The position numbers and the translations under genes are program-made. The notes below the pieces were generated by a model. It was given only the letters and a program-made list of their open reading frames with translations, did not search any database and was not told the DNA's origin. From Symsagittifera roscoffensis (lineage: Eukaryota; Xenacoelomorpha; Acoela; Convolutidae), in NCBI RefSeq assembly GCF_963678635.1, contig NC_087071.1:17793613-17857612 (forward strand): a stretch of DNA of 64,000 bases, read 5' to 3'. Shown piece by piece: positions 1-9,704 of the stretch; position 1 is the first letter of the stretch, and each line of letters opens with the position of its first letter.

Positions 1-905
1 TGCTTTTAGTTTTTTATAGTTTCAATTCATGTTAGCAGGTTGTATCGGTGATCATGTCCTGATTGGCTACTGACATTTCAATCATTTGGAAGTTTAAATC
101 GTTTCTTCCCAAAAACTTATCCCTTGTGAATTTTTTCCACCCCAAATTTTGTTCCCTTGATCCAACTCATATGTGAAAAACATCGACATTTGTAGGTTAT
201 TAAACGTACGATTTTATTGATATAACTATATGACTAAAATTCTTTCAAAATTTTTAAGAGCACACACTCACCGTTTTTTACAGGTAAAATTTTTTGGCAG
301 ACTTACTTTAAAATAACACCGGTTTATTCCGTTTTGGATGGCAAACCGCGTCATCAATAGAATTAATTAAAAAATTCATTAGCATTTAACTTTACAGTGG
401 TATGTGAGCTATCGAGACGAAACCTCAAAATTTCTAACCGAGCTCACATCCCAGCTTAATTGCTCGACTCATGATTCGGCCGAAACTGTACAACGATTTT
501 CTATTTCAATTTTTTGAAGTTCAAGTTTTTGAGACGAGTGGTGTCGGTTTTTTTTCAACCTTTGCGAGACGAAACTTATTCGAAATTTTATCGGACATAG
601 TTCGACTTTGTTTGATTTAACCATACCATGTTAGACTATGTTCGGTTTTATCAGAAACTGTTAAATTTTTTCAATTTTGTTTGACTTTTTTCGATTTGAT
701 TTGATTTGATTTTTGTGGCATAGTTCAAATTTACCTGGTAGAGGTCAAGATTTCGCGACAAGTTTTCACATATCTAGATTTACACCCAACCACAACTCCA
801 GAGTTCAATTTTGGTAAGATTTTGAGGGCATTCATTTCTGAACAAACACCATTTCTTAAATTGGAACAATTACCAACAAGATTTGACCCAGTTTGACGCA
901 TGATT
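1..905. other. AT-rich non-coding stretch
   Basis: No supportable gene. The sequence is AT-rich with T homopolymers and, from about 600 to 715, a degenerate run of short TTTGA-type words (for example gatttgatttgatttgattt). A minus-strand reading frame from 731 to 1,138 is only the antisense of the SINE-like unit that follows. Confidence 0.6.
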
Positions 906-909
906 AGAC

Positions 910-1125
910 GTAGAGCAATCGTGGTTGAGTAGTAAAGACACGCGGTCCTTTTTACAAATGTCGTGGGTTTGAATCCCGCTTCGGCCACTGTTAGAGGGGT
1001 CCCAGTCCCATCCGCATTCTCAAAGTGGTACCGGCTGCGGCAAAATGGATGACATCTCTTTTCTCCACGGAAAAAAAGACCCAAGGTTGAATGGTGGGAG
1101 CTGGGTCGGGGGCTAATAAAAAACA
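910..1125 (+). mobile_element. tRNA-derived SINE-like unit
   Basis: A Pol III type internal promoter is visible: an A-box-like tggttgagtag at 922-932 and a B-box ggtttgaatcc at 966-976, which sits in a T-arm-like stem-loop (gtggg / cccgc with one G-T wobble). The bases after the T arm (ttcggcc then a) look like a tRNA acceptor 3' strand, but the 5' acceptor strand does not pair with it, so this is not an intact tRNA gene. A roughly 100-bp GC-richer body follows, with A-rich tracts (ggaaaaaaagac, ctaataaaaaaca) at its end. This is the usual make-up of a tRNA-derived SINE; the family cannot be named. Confidence 0.5.
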
Positions 1126-1132
1126 TCGATCG

Positions 1133-1560
1133 AGCCATGATTCGAACCCCTTCGACCCCTTTTTGACTTTATCGGCCCTGTTTGACCCTGTTTGACCCTT
1201 GTTTTCAATCTATTCGACCCATGATTCGAACCTGTTCGACGCATGGTTTGAACTTTTTCGACTCTATTTGACTTTAAAGCCTTCGTTTAACTTGAGGCAA
1301 AAATTGGACATTTTCGACAAAAATTCTTTTGATTCGACTTGCGGTCAAAACATAAGTCGTACACTTAAGCCATGGCTCACGTTCTCAAACTGTGATTGGG
1401 ACAAAAAAATGGCCATGACTGCTTTCTGAGACGTACGAATGGGATTTTTTTTGAGACAGTCAAACAAAGTGCTTCGATTCATGAGCCAAACAGGGAAAAG
1501 TTATAGATCAAACAGGGTTAAAGATAGTCAAAACAGATAGCTTCATGAGCCAAACATCAG
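1133..1560. repeat. Degenerate short-word repeats
   Basis: Repeated variants of ttcgac..atgattcgaac and catgagccaaacag occur at about 1,133, 1,218, 1,238, 1,475 and 1,540, with tgtttgaccc repeats around 1,165-1,200. A related copy lies near 467. No coding potential is seen. Confidence 0.4.
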
Positions 1561-1695
1561 GGTCGCATTACCGTTTTTTTTCCTATCATTTTCTGATTTT
1601 TCTGCAAAAAAAAATGGAAAAAACCGCAATTAAAATATCGTCAAATTGTTCAACTGAGCAGCACAGCATATAAAAGAATGAGAATTGTTCATAAC

Positions 1696-1840
1696 TGTGG
1701 AATGTCAACCGACAGACTCTTAGTTTGTAAACAAATTGTACAAAATGTGAAATGAAATAAAGAACGTTAGGATATCTGTACCTTTCACCAGATAATCAGT
1801 GAGTGATTTATTCATACACGTCAGATCATTAACACTGTCC
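1696..1840 (-). mobile_element. Truncated LTR fragment
   Basis: Begins with tgtggaatgtcaaccgaca and matches the terminal ~140 bp of the LTR at 2,347-2,620 with scattered substitutions. Similarity stops just after aacac near 1,835, so only the end of the LTR (minus-strand sense) is present. Confidence 0.7.
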
Positions 1841-2346
1841 TTAATGTAGTTTTTATCTCTTTCGTCTCAAAATGATTGTAGAAATCGCGGAAGTTGATCG
1901 TTGCGATATCTACGTGGGCATGACTTTGTAAGAGTCTTTTCTTGCCTTCTGTTCCCAAAGAAAACAATAATCGCGATTTGATCCTTTGGTGCGTCTCGTG
2001 GAAGAATACGTTTGGGCCAATTTTTGGTCCCTTTTTCTTCTTTCGTCGTTGATTTTGTTTGTTTTGCGGATTTCAGCTTGATCTCTTGCGATGCTGCTAG
2101 CTTCTTTGATTTGAGTTTCTGCATCTCCTTTTCTTTCTGGTCGGGTAGGGGGATTGTCGAAAAATTCTTCTGGATCGCTCAGTAAAAAGTTGGCCTTACA
2201 GTATTCTCTTAGATTTACGGCTAGAAAAAATTGTCCAATCGACGACTCCCATGGAAATAAAGGTTCCGTTGTTGGTTTAGGTCAGAATCCTGGTACCTCT
2301 AAAAAATAAGTTCGATCCACGCCGACCAAAACTGCTGGCTGCACCA
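1841..2346 (-). mobile_element. Retroelement segment between two LTR copies
   Basis: A ~500-bp segment lying between a full LTR and a truncated LTR, in minus-strand sense. Immediately after the LTR end, minus-strand sequence starts tggtgcagccagcag; the leading TGG is what a tRNA primer-binding site would show. A lysine-rich 85-codon frame (1,867-2,124, minus) with no recognised domain lies inside. The arrangement fits a deleted element sharing an LTR with E1, as arises by LTR-LTR recombination. Confidence 0.4.
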
Positions 2347-2620
2347 TGTGGAATGTCAACCGACACACTGTTAGTTTGTAAAACTCATTGTACAAAATGT
2401 GAATTGAAGTAAAGAACGTTAGGATATCTGTACCTTTCACCAGATAATCAGAGATTGATTTACTTATAAACCTCTGATCACTAACACGGTCGTCTAGTAC
2501 CGACCTTGACATCAACAAAACCAAGCTCACTCATTCTGACAATCTAACACTTTGACCATTAGCATCAACACAACAACACAATTGCACATTCATAAGCGGC
2601 GGCACTTTCGCCGTACCACA
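2347..2620 (-). mobile_element. LTR, 274 bp, at the 3' end of E1
   Basis: Minus-strand sequence starts TGTGGTACGG and ends CATTCCACA, so the ends are the short inverted repeat TGTGG/CCACA. It is directly preceded (minus sense) by a polypurine tract, and its last ~140 bp recur at 1,696-1,840. A tttataagtaaa stretch inside could serve as a TATA-like element, which is inference. No partner LTR was found upstream of gag near 14.6-16 kb. Confidence 0.75.
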
Positions 2621-2633
2621 CTTCCCCCTTTCA
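2621..2633 (-). promoter_or_regulatory. Polypurine tract of E1
   Basis: The minus strand reads tgaaagggggaag directly abutting the LTR start TGTGG. This is the expected plus-strand primer of an LTR retrotransposon and fixes the orientation of E1. Confidence 0.75.
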
Positions 2634-2956
2634 AAAAATTTTTGATCCAGAGAAATTATAAAAAAAATCCAAAATGAGTTTAGATAAAAGTTTAAAATGT
2701 TTTAGTTTTAGCTAATCGTCCGACTTCTGAGGTTGTATTTTGTTCTTTTTGAAGACTTTCACCCTTCTTCTTAGAAACGGAGACAAAAACAACTCCGCCG
2801 CCGACACTGGGCCGTTAACCCACCGGAAAATCCTGGCATTGACGCTTCTGAGGTTTCTCTAACCGCATGGCAAATTGGACTGCCATAAAATTATGTCTCT
2901 CACTTGCTACGACCTGAGGATCTCATTCCTGTCTTGTCTTGCAGGAGCCTCAGGAA

Positions 2957-3463
2957 TTATCTTCTGCGGGTATCTGCCGACTTGTTAGGGCTGGTTTCCG
3001 GGGTTTGTTTTGGTACAGTCAATGGGCAGGATTGTGATGTGACGTTATATTCTGCCATTTGGTCGTCTTCTGAGGATACCGGCACTAATCTAGCTGCATC
3101 TGAGTCAACTTCTGCACCCGGTTGTATGGTAACTCTCCTGGTCTTATCGGACCTCTTGTTGTCGACCTTGATTGAAATTGGTACGACTTTCGAACTTGAA
3201 GGTTGGTCGACTGGAGAGGAAACCGCCACAGGAGGATTGATGACGCCTCCTGAACTCGACGACGATTTTGTTAGATCCACTACCGGAATTGGGGGAGTCT
3301 GGATTGGGGTGCTGGTTCTCTTTGCGCTGGGAGCACTTTTACCGAAGTTTTCCTTGAAGAGGAACCGCCGGCACTGCCACCCTTGTTGATGCTGAAAATT
3401 GCCTGTTGCGCTTGAGCCTTTGGGACCAGAAAAAGATGATGAGAAATTTCTTTGTCCCTTCAT
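2957..3463 (-). pseudogene. C-terminal tail of E1 SGNH ORF
   Basis: A 168-codon frame rich in Ser, Pro, Thr and basic residues with no fold signature, ending in RRR before a stop about 320 bp upstream of the polypurine tract. It occupies the same place as the low-complexity Ser/Thr/Arg tail after the SGNH domain in copies B (38,519-38,815) and C (51,889-52,260). It is probably a disordered tail; function unknown. The ~320 bp between it and the LTR hold no clear frame. Confidence 0.55.
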
Positions 3464-3559
3464 CCTTTTTCACATTACTGGTATGCTGGGTCCTTGACTA
3501 CCCGAAACTTGAGAATTATTTAGCCTTAATGAAATACCACTTGAAATGCAGAGCGCTAT

Positions 3560-3916
3560 CTAGAAATGCGTACCCACTTCCGGATTCTGTGGGATCGTGC
3601 ACAGCACAACAAGCCTCGGCTTATATTTCTCTTTCAGTTCGTTCAAAAAGCAGACCACCAGAGGTTCCCACCTGCTCTCTGGGGTAACAGGAGCCCTCGA
3701 GATGTCGTTGGTGCCCAGCATCACAATCAAGGTGTCCACCTGGTCTTCATTCTGAGAATCCATCATCTTGATGACATGGGCCATAGAGGCTCCTCCAAAA
3801 GACACGACAGTGCTCTGACCACTCACAAAGATCTCGTTCATGTCCCTCACCAGGCTCCTACAATCAGATGAAGATTTCATGAAGGAAATGCTTGATTGAT
3901 TATGGCAGGGTTCCAT
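3560..3916 (-). pseudogene. SGNH/GDSL hydrolase-like domain of E1
   Basis: A 118-codon frame with features of the SGNH hydrolase superfamily (esterases and lipases with a Ser-Gly-Asn-His active site). RSLVRDM near the start corresponds to the remains of a block I GDSLVR. VVSFGGASM matches block II with its Gly. LIVMLGTNDISR is a block III GTND. A strand-like segment LVVLCTIP follows. The block V Asp-x-x-His expected downstream is lost in the break towards 3,463. The aligned ORFs in B and C carry the same blocks. Block I is damaged, so this copy is not expected to be active. Confidence in the superfamily is fairly high; the substrate is unknown. Confidence 0.65.
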
Positions 3917-4146
3917 CTCATTCCGTTCAAGCAGGCTCGAGGATTCTCCGCAGCCACTTGCCAGAAGAAATTACGGACCGCAAGATTCTTTCTGATATCC
4001 ACCACACGAGATCTCAAGGCAGTTTCGCCTCGTGTCGGACCAGCTGGCACGATGGCTCGTGACGTTCGTTCTGAATTGCTTGAAGAGCGATCCGTGCGTT
4101 GGGAAGGGACGGCCCTACCCAGTGTCCGTCCGCTGGCCCTGTTGAT

Positions 4147-5010
4147 TTAATTCATCGCCGCTCTGGCTATCTGATTGAACGACTCTTGGAATTGGGGAGC
4201 CATATAGGTATCCGAAGGATCAGGTATCGTGTTCCTATAAGCTAAGACAGATTGCGATGTCTGCGGAGGGGCCACGGGCTCCCTAGGGATACACAGCTCC
4301 TGTGTTTTTGTCCTAGAAGGCGCGTCCTTAGACCCATTTGAATTCATCGTCGCCAGGAGTTCCGGTGAGATCTGGCCCACCTTCGCCATATAAAACTCCT
4401 TCAGATGCTTTATCTCTTCCTCTTTGAAGGTTATTTGCAATTTATCATTTTTCTTCTTCCATTCGTCTCGTTCTCGGGCCATCGCCTTGTTTTCCTCCAA
4501 TTTGGCACGCAACTCCTGTCAGTCCTTTTCCTTCTTATCCAATGTCTCAATGGTCTCCGAAGTCTGGATTTCCATTTCGTTCATCCTGACTTTCTTCGGT
4601 GGAGGAGCTGCTGTTGAGGAACTCGCCGAATGCGATGGGCCCGGCCCATCACGTGAACGCTTGGCTCCAATGAGAGGCTGCGTAGGCCGAACAGGTAGGG
4701 ACATCTCCTCTAGCCGGTGATCCCTCTGCTCTCCTAGTCCTGGTTCACGAGCTAAGTCGTGACCAGACATTTCCCCTCGTCGCCGTCTCAAGAGTCTGTT
4801 TTGGCCTCTATCGGCGGTCCCGGACTCGCAAAAGGCTAACATCAAGACCAATTTCGTGGCGCGGTCCCCACGGCTTTCTCTTTTCATTGCATAAAGCAGT
4901 GCGACGCTAAGCATCGCCAACTCCGGGTCTTCTAGTGCGAATTTGCAATCCACCAAGCGTTGGTATATCTTGTCTAGAGTCGTTCCTACGCTCGCTGAGA
5001 TGAAATCCAT
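4147..5010 (-). pseudogene. N-terminal and coiled-coil part of E1 SGNH ORF
   Basis: Two adjoining frames (4,519-5,010 and 4,147-4,512). The first has a helical region with KFALEDPELAML and then SGHDLAREPGL and MSLPVRPTQP. All three motifs recur in B (40,298-40,618), C (50,060-50,400) and, more diverged, in D (27,965-28,360). A KKVRMNE basic stretch is followed by a heptad-like, charged coiled coil in the second frame (EENKAMARERDEWKKKNDK). This is the N-terminal half of the accessory ORF carrying the SGNH domain. No known family is recognised for the first ~110 residues; they might be a second gag- or chaperone-like helical domain, which is speculation. Confidence 0.55.
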
Positions 5011-5529
5011 TCAGTCGTTAGTGTAACTCATGTTTCTTCGAATAGGTTTCCTTTTTTCTTTCTTCAATTCCAATGCAAAATCAATTAACAAACGTGCAAC
5101 CAATCACGATCTAAAAACAAGTCACAACTTAGATCAATCTTTACAAGCTATTTCATCTCCAAGATAAAACATCCTTCATAGCTTTTTAAAAACAGTCGAA
5201 TAAAGTTCTCTTGTTGTTCTTAGTTTAAAAGCTAGCACCAAGGTGGATCGTCCTTCTGCGATCTTGTCAGAACAACATAATTGAGCGCTGTCACTTTTCG
5301 TACCTGGAGTGTTCCAGGTTTTCATGACGTAAACATCACATAAAACATAACCTAACAAAAACAAAACATACAAATATCACACATCAACACTATCACATAA
5401 AAATCTAATCCATAATAACTAACCTAAAACTTAATCCTAGTGCCTAAAAAGTAAACATAATAAAGACTACTTAACACCAAATGTGGCTCTAGCATATGCT
5501 CAGATAATATATTTTTTTTATAAGTAGAC
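5011..5529. other. AT-rich spacer inside E1
   Basis: No supportable gene. It lies between the macro relic and the coiled-coil ORF. Copies B (40,620-40,860) and C (49,870-50,058) have an equivalent spacer with runs such as acacaacacatacaac. Confidence 0.5.
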
Positions 5530-5965
5530 CTCTATGTCTGTTTCGGAAAATATTACATGTAGAGGGCATATAACTCTCTCGGATGCAGTTTTCCCCTATT
5601 GGGATCATAGACTGATAAAGAGAGAGAGAGAGAGAGAGAGAGGTCACTCCTCTCTCAACTAGGAAATCCCTGAGTCAAGTTAAGGCCAGGACAAAGTAAT
5701 CGGGATTTACGTGTTGTCTATCAGTGACCTTAGTTAACAGGAAACTTAAAGATTTCTTTGGTATCTGTGATGCAACAGGGGCAGCGCAATCATCCCTCCT
5801 ACACCAGGCCTCTGTTTCCATTAAAACTTGATATTTTTGTACTCTCTTTTTAAGTCGACCTCTAGTGCTGTCTTAAAACCTACATCCGCAGTTATCGCTA
5901 TAGCGCATGTACGTTCCGTGAGTATGAAATCACTGTCCGTGATAGCGATATCGTTTGAGTAGCAA
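5530..5965 (-). pseudogene. Macro-domain relic of E1
   Basis: Minus-strand frames reproduce the macro domain of copies B and C: an ASQIPKKSLSFLLTK strand segment, then LRDFLVERGV, then SVYDPNRGKLHPRELYAL, with stops and frameshifts between. The N-terminal part (ADVGFKTALEVDLKREYKNIKF) is in another frame. A (TC)n expansion sits exactly between LRDFLVERGV and VYDPNRG. The family and its likeness to OARD1/TARG1 are argued at 49,400-49,864. Confidence 0.6.
5619..5642. repeat. (AG)12 microsatellite
   Basis: Twelve AG units lie within the macro-domain relic. In minus-strand translation they give an alternating Leu-Ser run that keeps the reading frame across the repeat. Confidence 0.95.
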
Positions 5966-6103
5966 TTTGTTATATCAATTTATGATTCAAAAATTTGTTC
6001 AAAAAGCTGTTTTTTTAAAGCATTTTCGCCCTCCGTTTCCAGCTCTACGGTTCCCTTGCCGATTTTAATTTTTTGATCATAACGTTTTCGGTGTGGATTG
6101 GTC

Positions 6104-6786
6104 CTACCCTGCTCCCCGTACAAAAATATCTATCGACGTCCCCGTTGATCGCCCAAGATCGAGCAGATCGAGATTGGATTCTGGAACGCGTAAAGGACCA
6201 TCTGGAGCGACCAAGTTGGACTCGGTATTATCCTGACTGATGTATTTGATGATATTTTGACCGACATCTCGAATCTTCGAGGTTTTCTCTTTCAGATCTG
6301 CTGGCAGATCATGGAGCCATTCGAGCACTCGCAGATTTGTCAATTCTTGCTCATGCATCTGCTCCATCTCTGGTTCGAACTCCACTTCGCATTCAGAGTG
6401 ATCGTCGATCCGGTCTCGTTCTGTGTCATCAACCAGGTCGAGCTCTGGTGGCGCCACTATTCTGTCCAGGCCCACTATCGAGTCCATTGCATCACTGCTT
6501 CGCTCAAAACTATCCTGTCTACGACAAAATCCTCACCATATGGGTTATATTTCTTGTTTTTTCCTCTTTTGCCCTGGCGTGTTTCCATGGTGAAGGGAAC
6601 GTCAGGTTGCACTCCATTATCAACTTCAGCTTGTTCTGGACAGTCCCAATCTTTTTCGGCATATGGAAGAGTTTCGTCGTCAGTTAACTCCAGGTCCAGT
6701 GGCAGATCGCAATTATCTACCACCTGATTCCCGTCGTTTTTCGTCGCGCGTTCCATTTTTGTCGCGCAGGCAGGTTCCACTATCAA
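6104..6786 (-). pseudogene. Pol C-terminal extension of E1
   Basis: Two overlapping frames (6,475-6,786 and 6,104-6,487) of acidic, low-complexity sequence following integrase: DETLPYAEKDWDCPEQ, a basic GKRGKNKKYNPYGEDFVVDR, then VLEWLHDLP and a final SIDIFVRG. The same order occurs in B (41,408-42,035) and C (48,666-49,275). No enzyme fold is recognised. It is probably the C-terminal tail of the integrase polyprotein, possibly a targeting or tethering region, which is inference. Confidence 0.6.
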
Positions 6787-8411
6787 ATAGTCCTCATCAT
6801 AGTCCTCAATAGTCCGAACACACCAGTCCTCCGACGAGGCATTGTGGGGCTTGATGTTCTCGTACTCAACCGATAAAAACGACCTCCTTGATGCACTTCA
6901 GTGATTTGAAATGAGCCGCGCCATTTTTTCGGCAATTTTTTGGTTCCCTTTGGTGGAACTACTTCCTGGAACACGCAGACATAATTCCCTACTCAGCAGG
7001 TCTTTGCATCCGCAGTCCTCTTACCAAATCTTCGTTTTTGTCTAATTTGAGAGCCTGCTGCGTGTTCCTCCTGCATAAATGTTTAAGTTCCTGCTGCCTC
7101 CTGATCACATCACGCACGTACGTTTGTAGTGCTGCCTTCTTTCCTTCGTACTCAGGGTAGAAGAACGTCAATGGAAGTGCTTTCTCGTGACTGGTCAACA
7201 TCATGTGCGGGCTTGTTCCCGTGGTAGAATGTTCTGTCCCGTTATAAGCGCCCATCACTTGCGGCAAATTTTTAACCCAGTCGTCCATGTATCATGAGCA
7301 ATAAACTCTCAACATGGACACTAACGTGCTATTCTGCCTTTCAAGTAGGCCCTTCGTTTGTGGGTGATAAGTTGTTGAGTGGGCCTGCGCCACTTGTGAC
7401 CTCTTTATTATTTCCTTCGTGAGATCACCCACGAATGCTTTGCATTGTCCGATTGAAATGTGATGGGGCAGCCGTGTCTCGATATCCATATATTTATTAA
7501 GTGATTGCACGTTTCTTCCGCTGACGCTGTCATGCAGGGAGCTGCTTCTGTGGATTTTGTGAAATGATCAATCATTAGCAGCACTTGATTATAGCATGTA
7601 GCTGTCATGCATTTTTTCTGATGATCGTTTTGCACCACCTCCTTGGCTCCAGATGACTCTATTGACTGCAGTGGAAACCTCAGTTTCCTGGGTCCTTCGC
7701 CTGTTGTCGTGACAAGCATGCAGAGAAAAAATTTTCACAGGCTTTTTTCAAGCCAGGCTATTCGAACAGCTTCTGTATCCGATTTTACAATTTGTCCACG
7801 CCTTGATTGCCCATCTGATCATGTGAACGAAAGAGCAATTCAGTTTGGTACAACCGTGGTAGCATTATCGAATTAAATTAGTAAAGGATTTTTTTGTCCT
7901 CCTCCTTGCGTTTGCAGGCTACGATCCCGTCTTTATTCAAGTACAACAAGTCCTTTCTCTTTAAACAAAAATGCTTTAGGATCTTGTAGCTGTCTTCTTC
8001 CAAATCACCTTTGTCAGGTGCTCCGTTTTCGATCCATCTCTTTATGTTACTCGTCAATCTATCATTTCGCTGAGCCCCTAATTTATCCGACAGTCGGTAC
8101 CTGGCTTTCAGAAATGCCTTTATTAGGTTTAGTTGCCCGCTAACTATCTCTGGTGCATGGGCATCGTCCATCAACTTAACACACCATATCTTTTTGAACG
8201 GTGTTGCCTCTTGCACTGATGGCTCTAGGTTGGTACGAACTACCATAGCATGCGGAAGTAACCTAGTCGGACGTTTCGACACTGCTATTAACTCAAGCTC
8301 GTCTGCGGCATAATCAATTACTGTGCCCTCCTCCTCGGAGTTATATCGGTCTCTGTCTGGGTCTTGATGCATTTCTCTATCCAACCCGCTCTGCTTCCGT
8401 TTTACTAGCAA
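6783..8411 (-). pseudogene. Integrase of E1 (broken)
   Basis: Successive frames from 8,411 down to 6,783. First comes a linker ending in LYLNKDGIVACKRK. Then the catalytic core follows: DHQKKCMT (probable first Asp), LLMIDHF, the second Asp in FQSDNA, and HPQTKGLLERQN with the third acidic residue Glu. After that come a helical part (DWVKNLPQVMGAYNGT, FFYPEYEGKKAAL) and a C-terminal SH3-like segment (PPKGTKKLPKKWRGSF, FYRLST). This is a Ty3/gypsy D,D-E integrase that would insert cDNA into chromosomes. Frameshifts or stops near 7,720, 7,510, 7,290 and 6,975 kill it. The zinc-binding HHCC module between 7,720 and 7,880 is not preserved in one frame. Confidence 0.85.
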
Positions 8412-9177
8412 AGAATGAATCGCGATTTCTGAGACGTCGGAATTGGATGTAGTTTCTGACCCATTCTCCCAAGGCTGAGACAGCTGAGACTGCGAGTCAT
8501 CACTTGAGCTGATGGTCTCTGCCTTATCGTCTCCTGATTTGCTTATAATAATATCTCGACTCCCCGGACAAAATTCTGTCCCTCAGTCATTCTGAAGTCG
8601 ACTCCCCGGACAACATTGTGTCCCCTGGTTGCTTGGACAATGTCTCCCGGGACAAATCATATTGCCCGGGCCCGCAGGTACATGACTCCCCGGACAATGT
8701 TTCGTCTCCGGATGAGCAGTCTGAGCTCGGCTCGTACTCCTCCTTCTTGTCGGTGAACTGAACTCTTCTCGTTGCACTGGATCTTAATTCAACGTTGACC
8801 TCTTGAGCAGTCTGAGAAGCGATCGATTGTTGACACTCCTCAGACGAAGTCCTCAGAAGGACATCTTTTGGAATCGAACTCACTAACTGATTCACTATCG
8901 ATCGGCAATCCAGTCCAACGTGCCGACTCCGAGTCGCTACTGGTATCTTCTCCGTTCTTACTCTGATTGTCAACCTCTGCGTGGTCTCCAACCATTCATG
9001 GTCATGCCGTTCAACCTTTCTGTCAAGCAGGTCACGCAGTTTCAGCATGACGTCCGATGCCATGTTCACCGTCTTGTTTAGCAGGGCTATGCTGTTGATA
9101 CCCAGCCTGGTCAGTTCTTGCTGCACCAGGTTTGATCGTACTAGCAAATCCAACGGAACCGGATCACCTTTCGCCAA
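8412..9177 (-). pseudogene. RNase H-integrase linker of E1
   Basis: A 196-codon frame (8,587-9,177) and degraded sequence beyond it. The first part (VPLDLLVRSNLVQQELTRLGI) is well conserved with B (43,968-44,333). The second part is acidic and Ser-rich and carries repeated LSGE motifs in four 42-bp units. No catalytic motif is seen. The frame ends at a TGA (8,587-8,589) inside the third unit, read in the minus direction. Confidence 0.6.
8560..8727 (-). repeat. Four 42-bp coding repeats (LSGE motif)
   Basis: ctccccggacaa-type cores start at 8,560, 8,602, 8,644 (ctcccgggacaa) and 8,686, exactly 42 bp apart. The period is a multiple of three, so each unit encodes a 14-residue repeat with an LSGES or LSRET core on the minus strand. 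B has similar cores near 43,778, 43,845 and 43,905 at a looser spacing. Confidence 0.8.
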
Positions 9178-9704
9178 CTTTTTTCATCTCAGCAGCCGTC
9201 TCCACGGGAAGTTCGGGGTGTCCTCGTATGGGGTGCCCGGACTTGTCAAGCCACCTGGTGAGTGGCAGTTTGTCGTAGGTCTCTTTGTCAAGGAACGAAA
9301 ATCCATCCTTAATTTCTGCTTGGCTGGCCTGCTTCTCTTCCAGTCGCTCATAAAAATTTGTTGTCGGCATTCTGGTGTTTGTCGCGGGTTCGATGCTCTA
9401 TGATCATGTGACGCACGATCCAACGACCAGCGTAATTTTGGTCCAATGAAAAGGTCTTCAGCCAGGCAAGAACACGATTGTCCACGCGCAACTTCAAGGC
9501 AGCACTCCCTAAGTAGTCTCTGTATTTTTTAACGAAAGTGATCACCGCGAACATCTCCGCCTTTGGTGCACCGTATTTCAATTGAGTGTCGCTCAGGACC
9601 TTACTTCCGTAAGCTATTGGTCTGAGAACAGTCCTCCCATTCCATCTGTATCTATCACAAACATCCCCTTTTCTGACGGCATGCCGAGGACTGGAGACTC
9701 GCAA
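9164..9704 (-). pseudogene. RNase H domain of E1
   Basis: Frames 9,348-9,704 and 9,164-9,370 hold an RNase H segment of gypsy type (RPIAYGSKVL, KYGAPKAEMFAVITFV, LRVDNRVLAWLKTF, then MIIEHRTRDKHQNAD). A conserved connector follows (FYERLEEKQASQAEIKDGF, LPLTRWLDKSGHP). The domain removes genomic RNA from the RNA:DNA hybrid. A frameshift breaks it near 9,360, and the start of the domain (the LDTDAS segment seen in B) is damaged here. Confidence 0.85.

Noticed and set aside
910-985. Functional tRNA gene
   Set aside because: The T arm and B box are good, but the 5' acceptor strand does not pair with the 3' strand.
731-1138. 135-codon minus-strand frame
   Set aside because: It is antisense of the tRNA-derived SINE-like unit; the apparent protein follows from the Pol III boxes.
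2904-3389. 161-codon plus-strand frame opposite the E1 SGNH tail
   Set aside because: It is the antisense of the minus-strand Ser/Pro-rich tail, which has counterparts in B and C; the plus frame has none.
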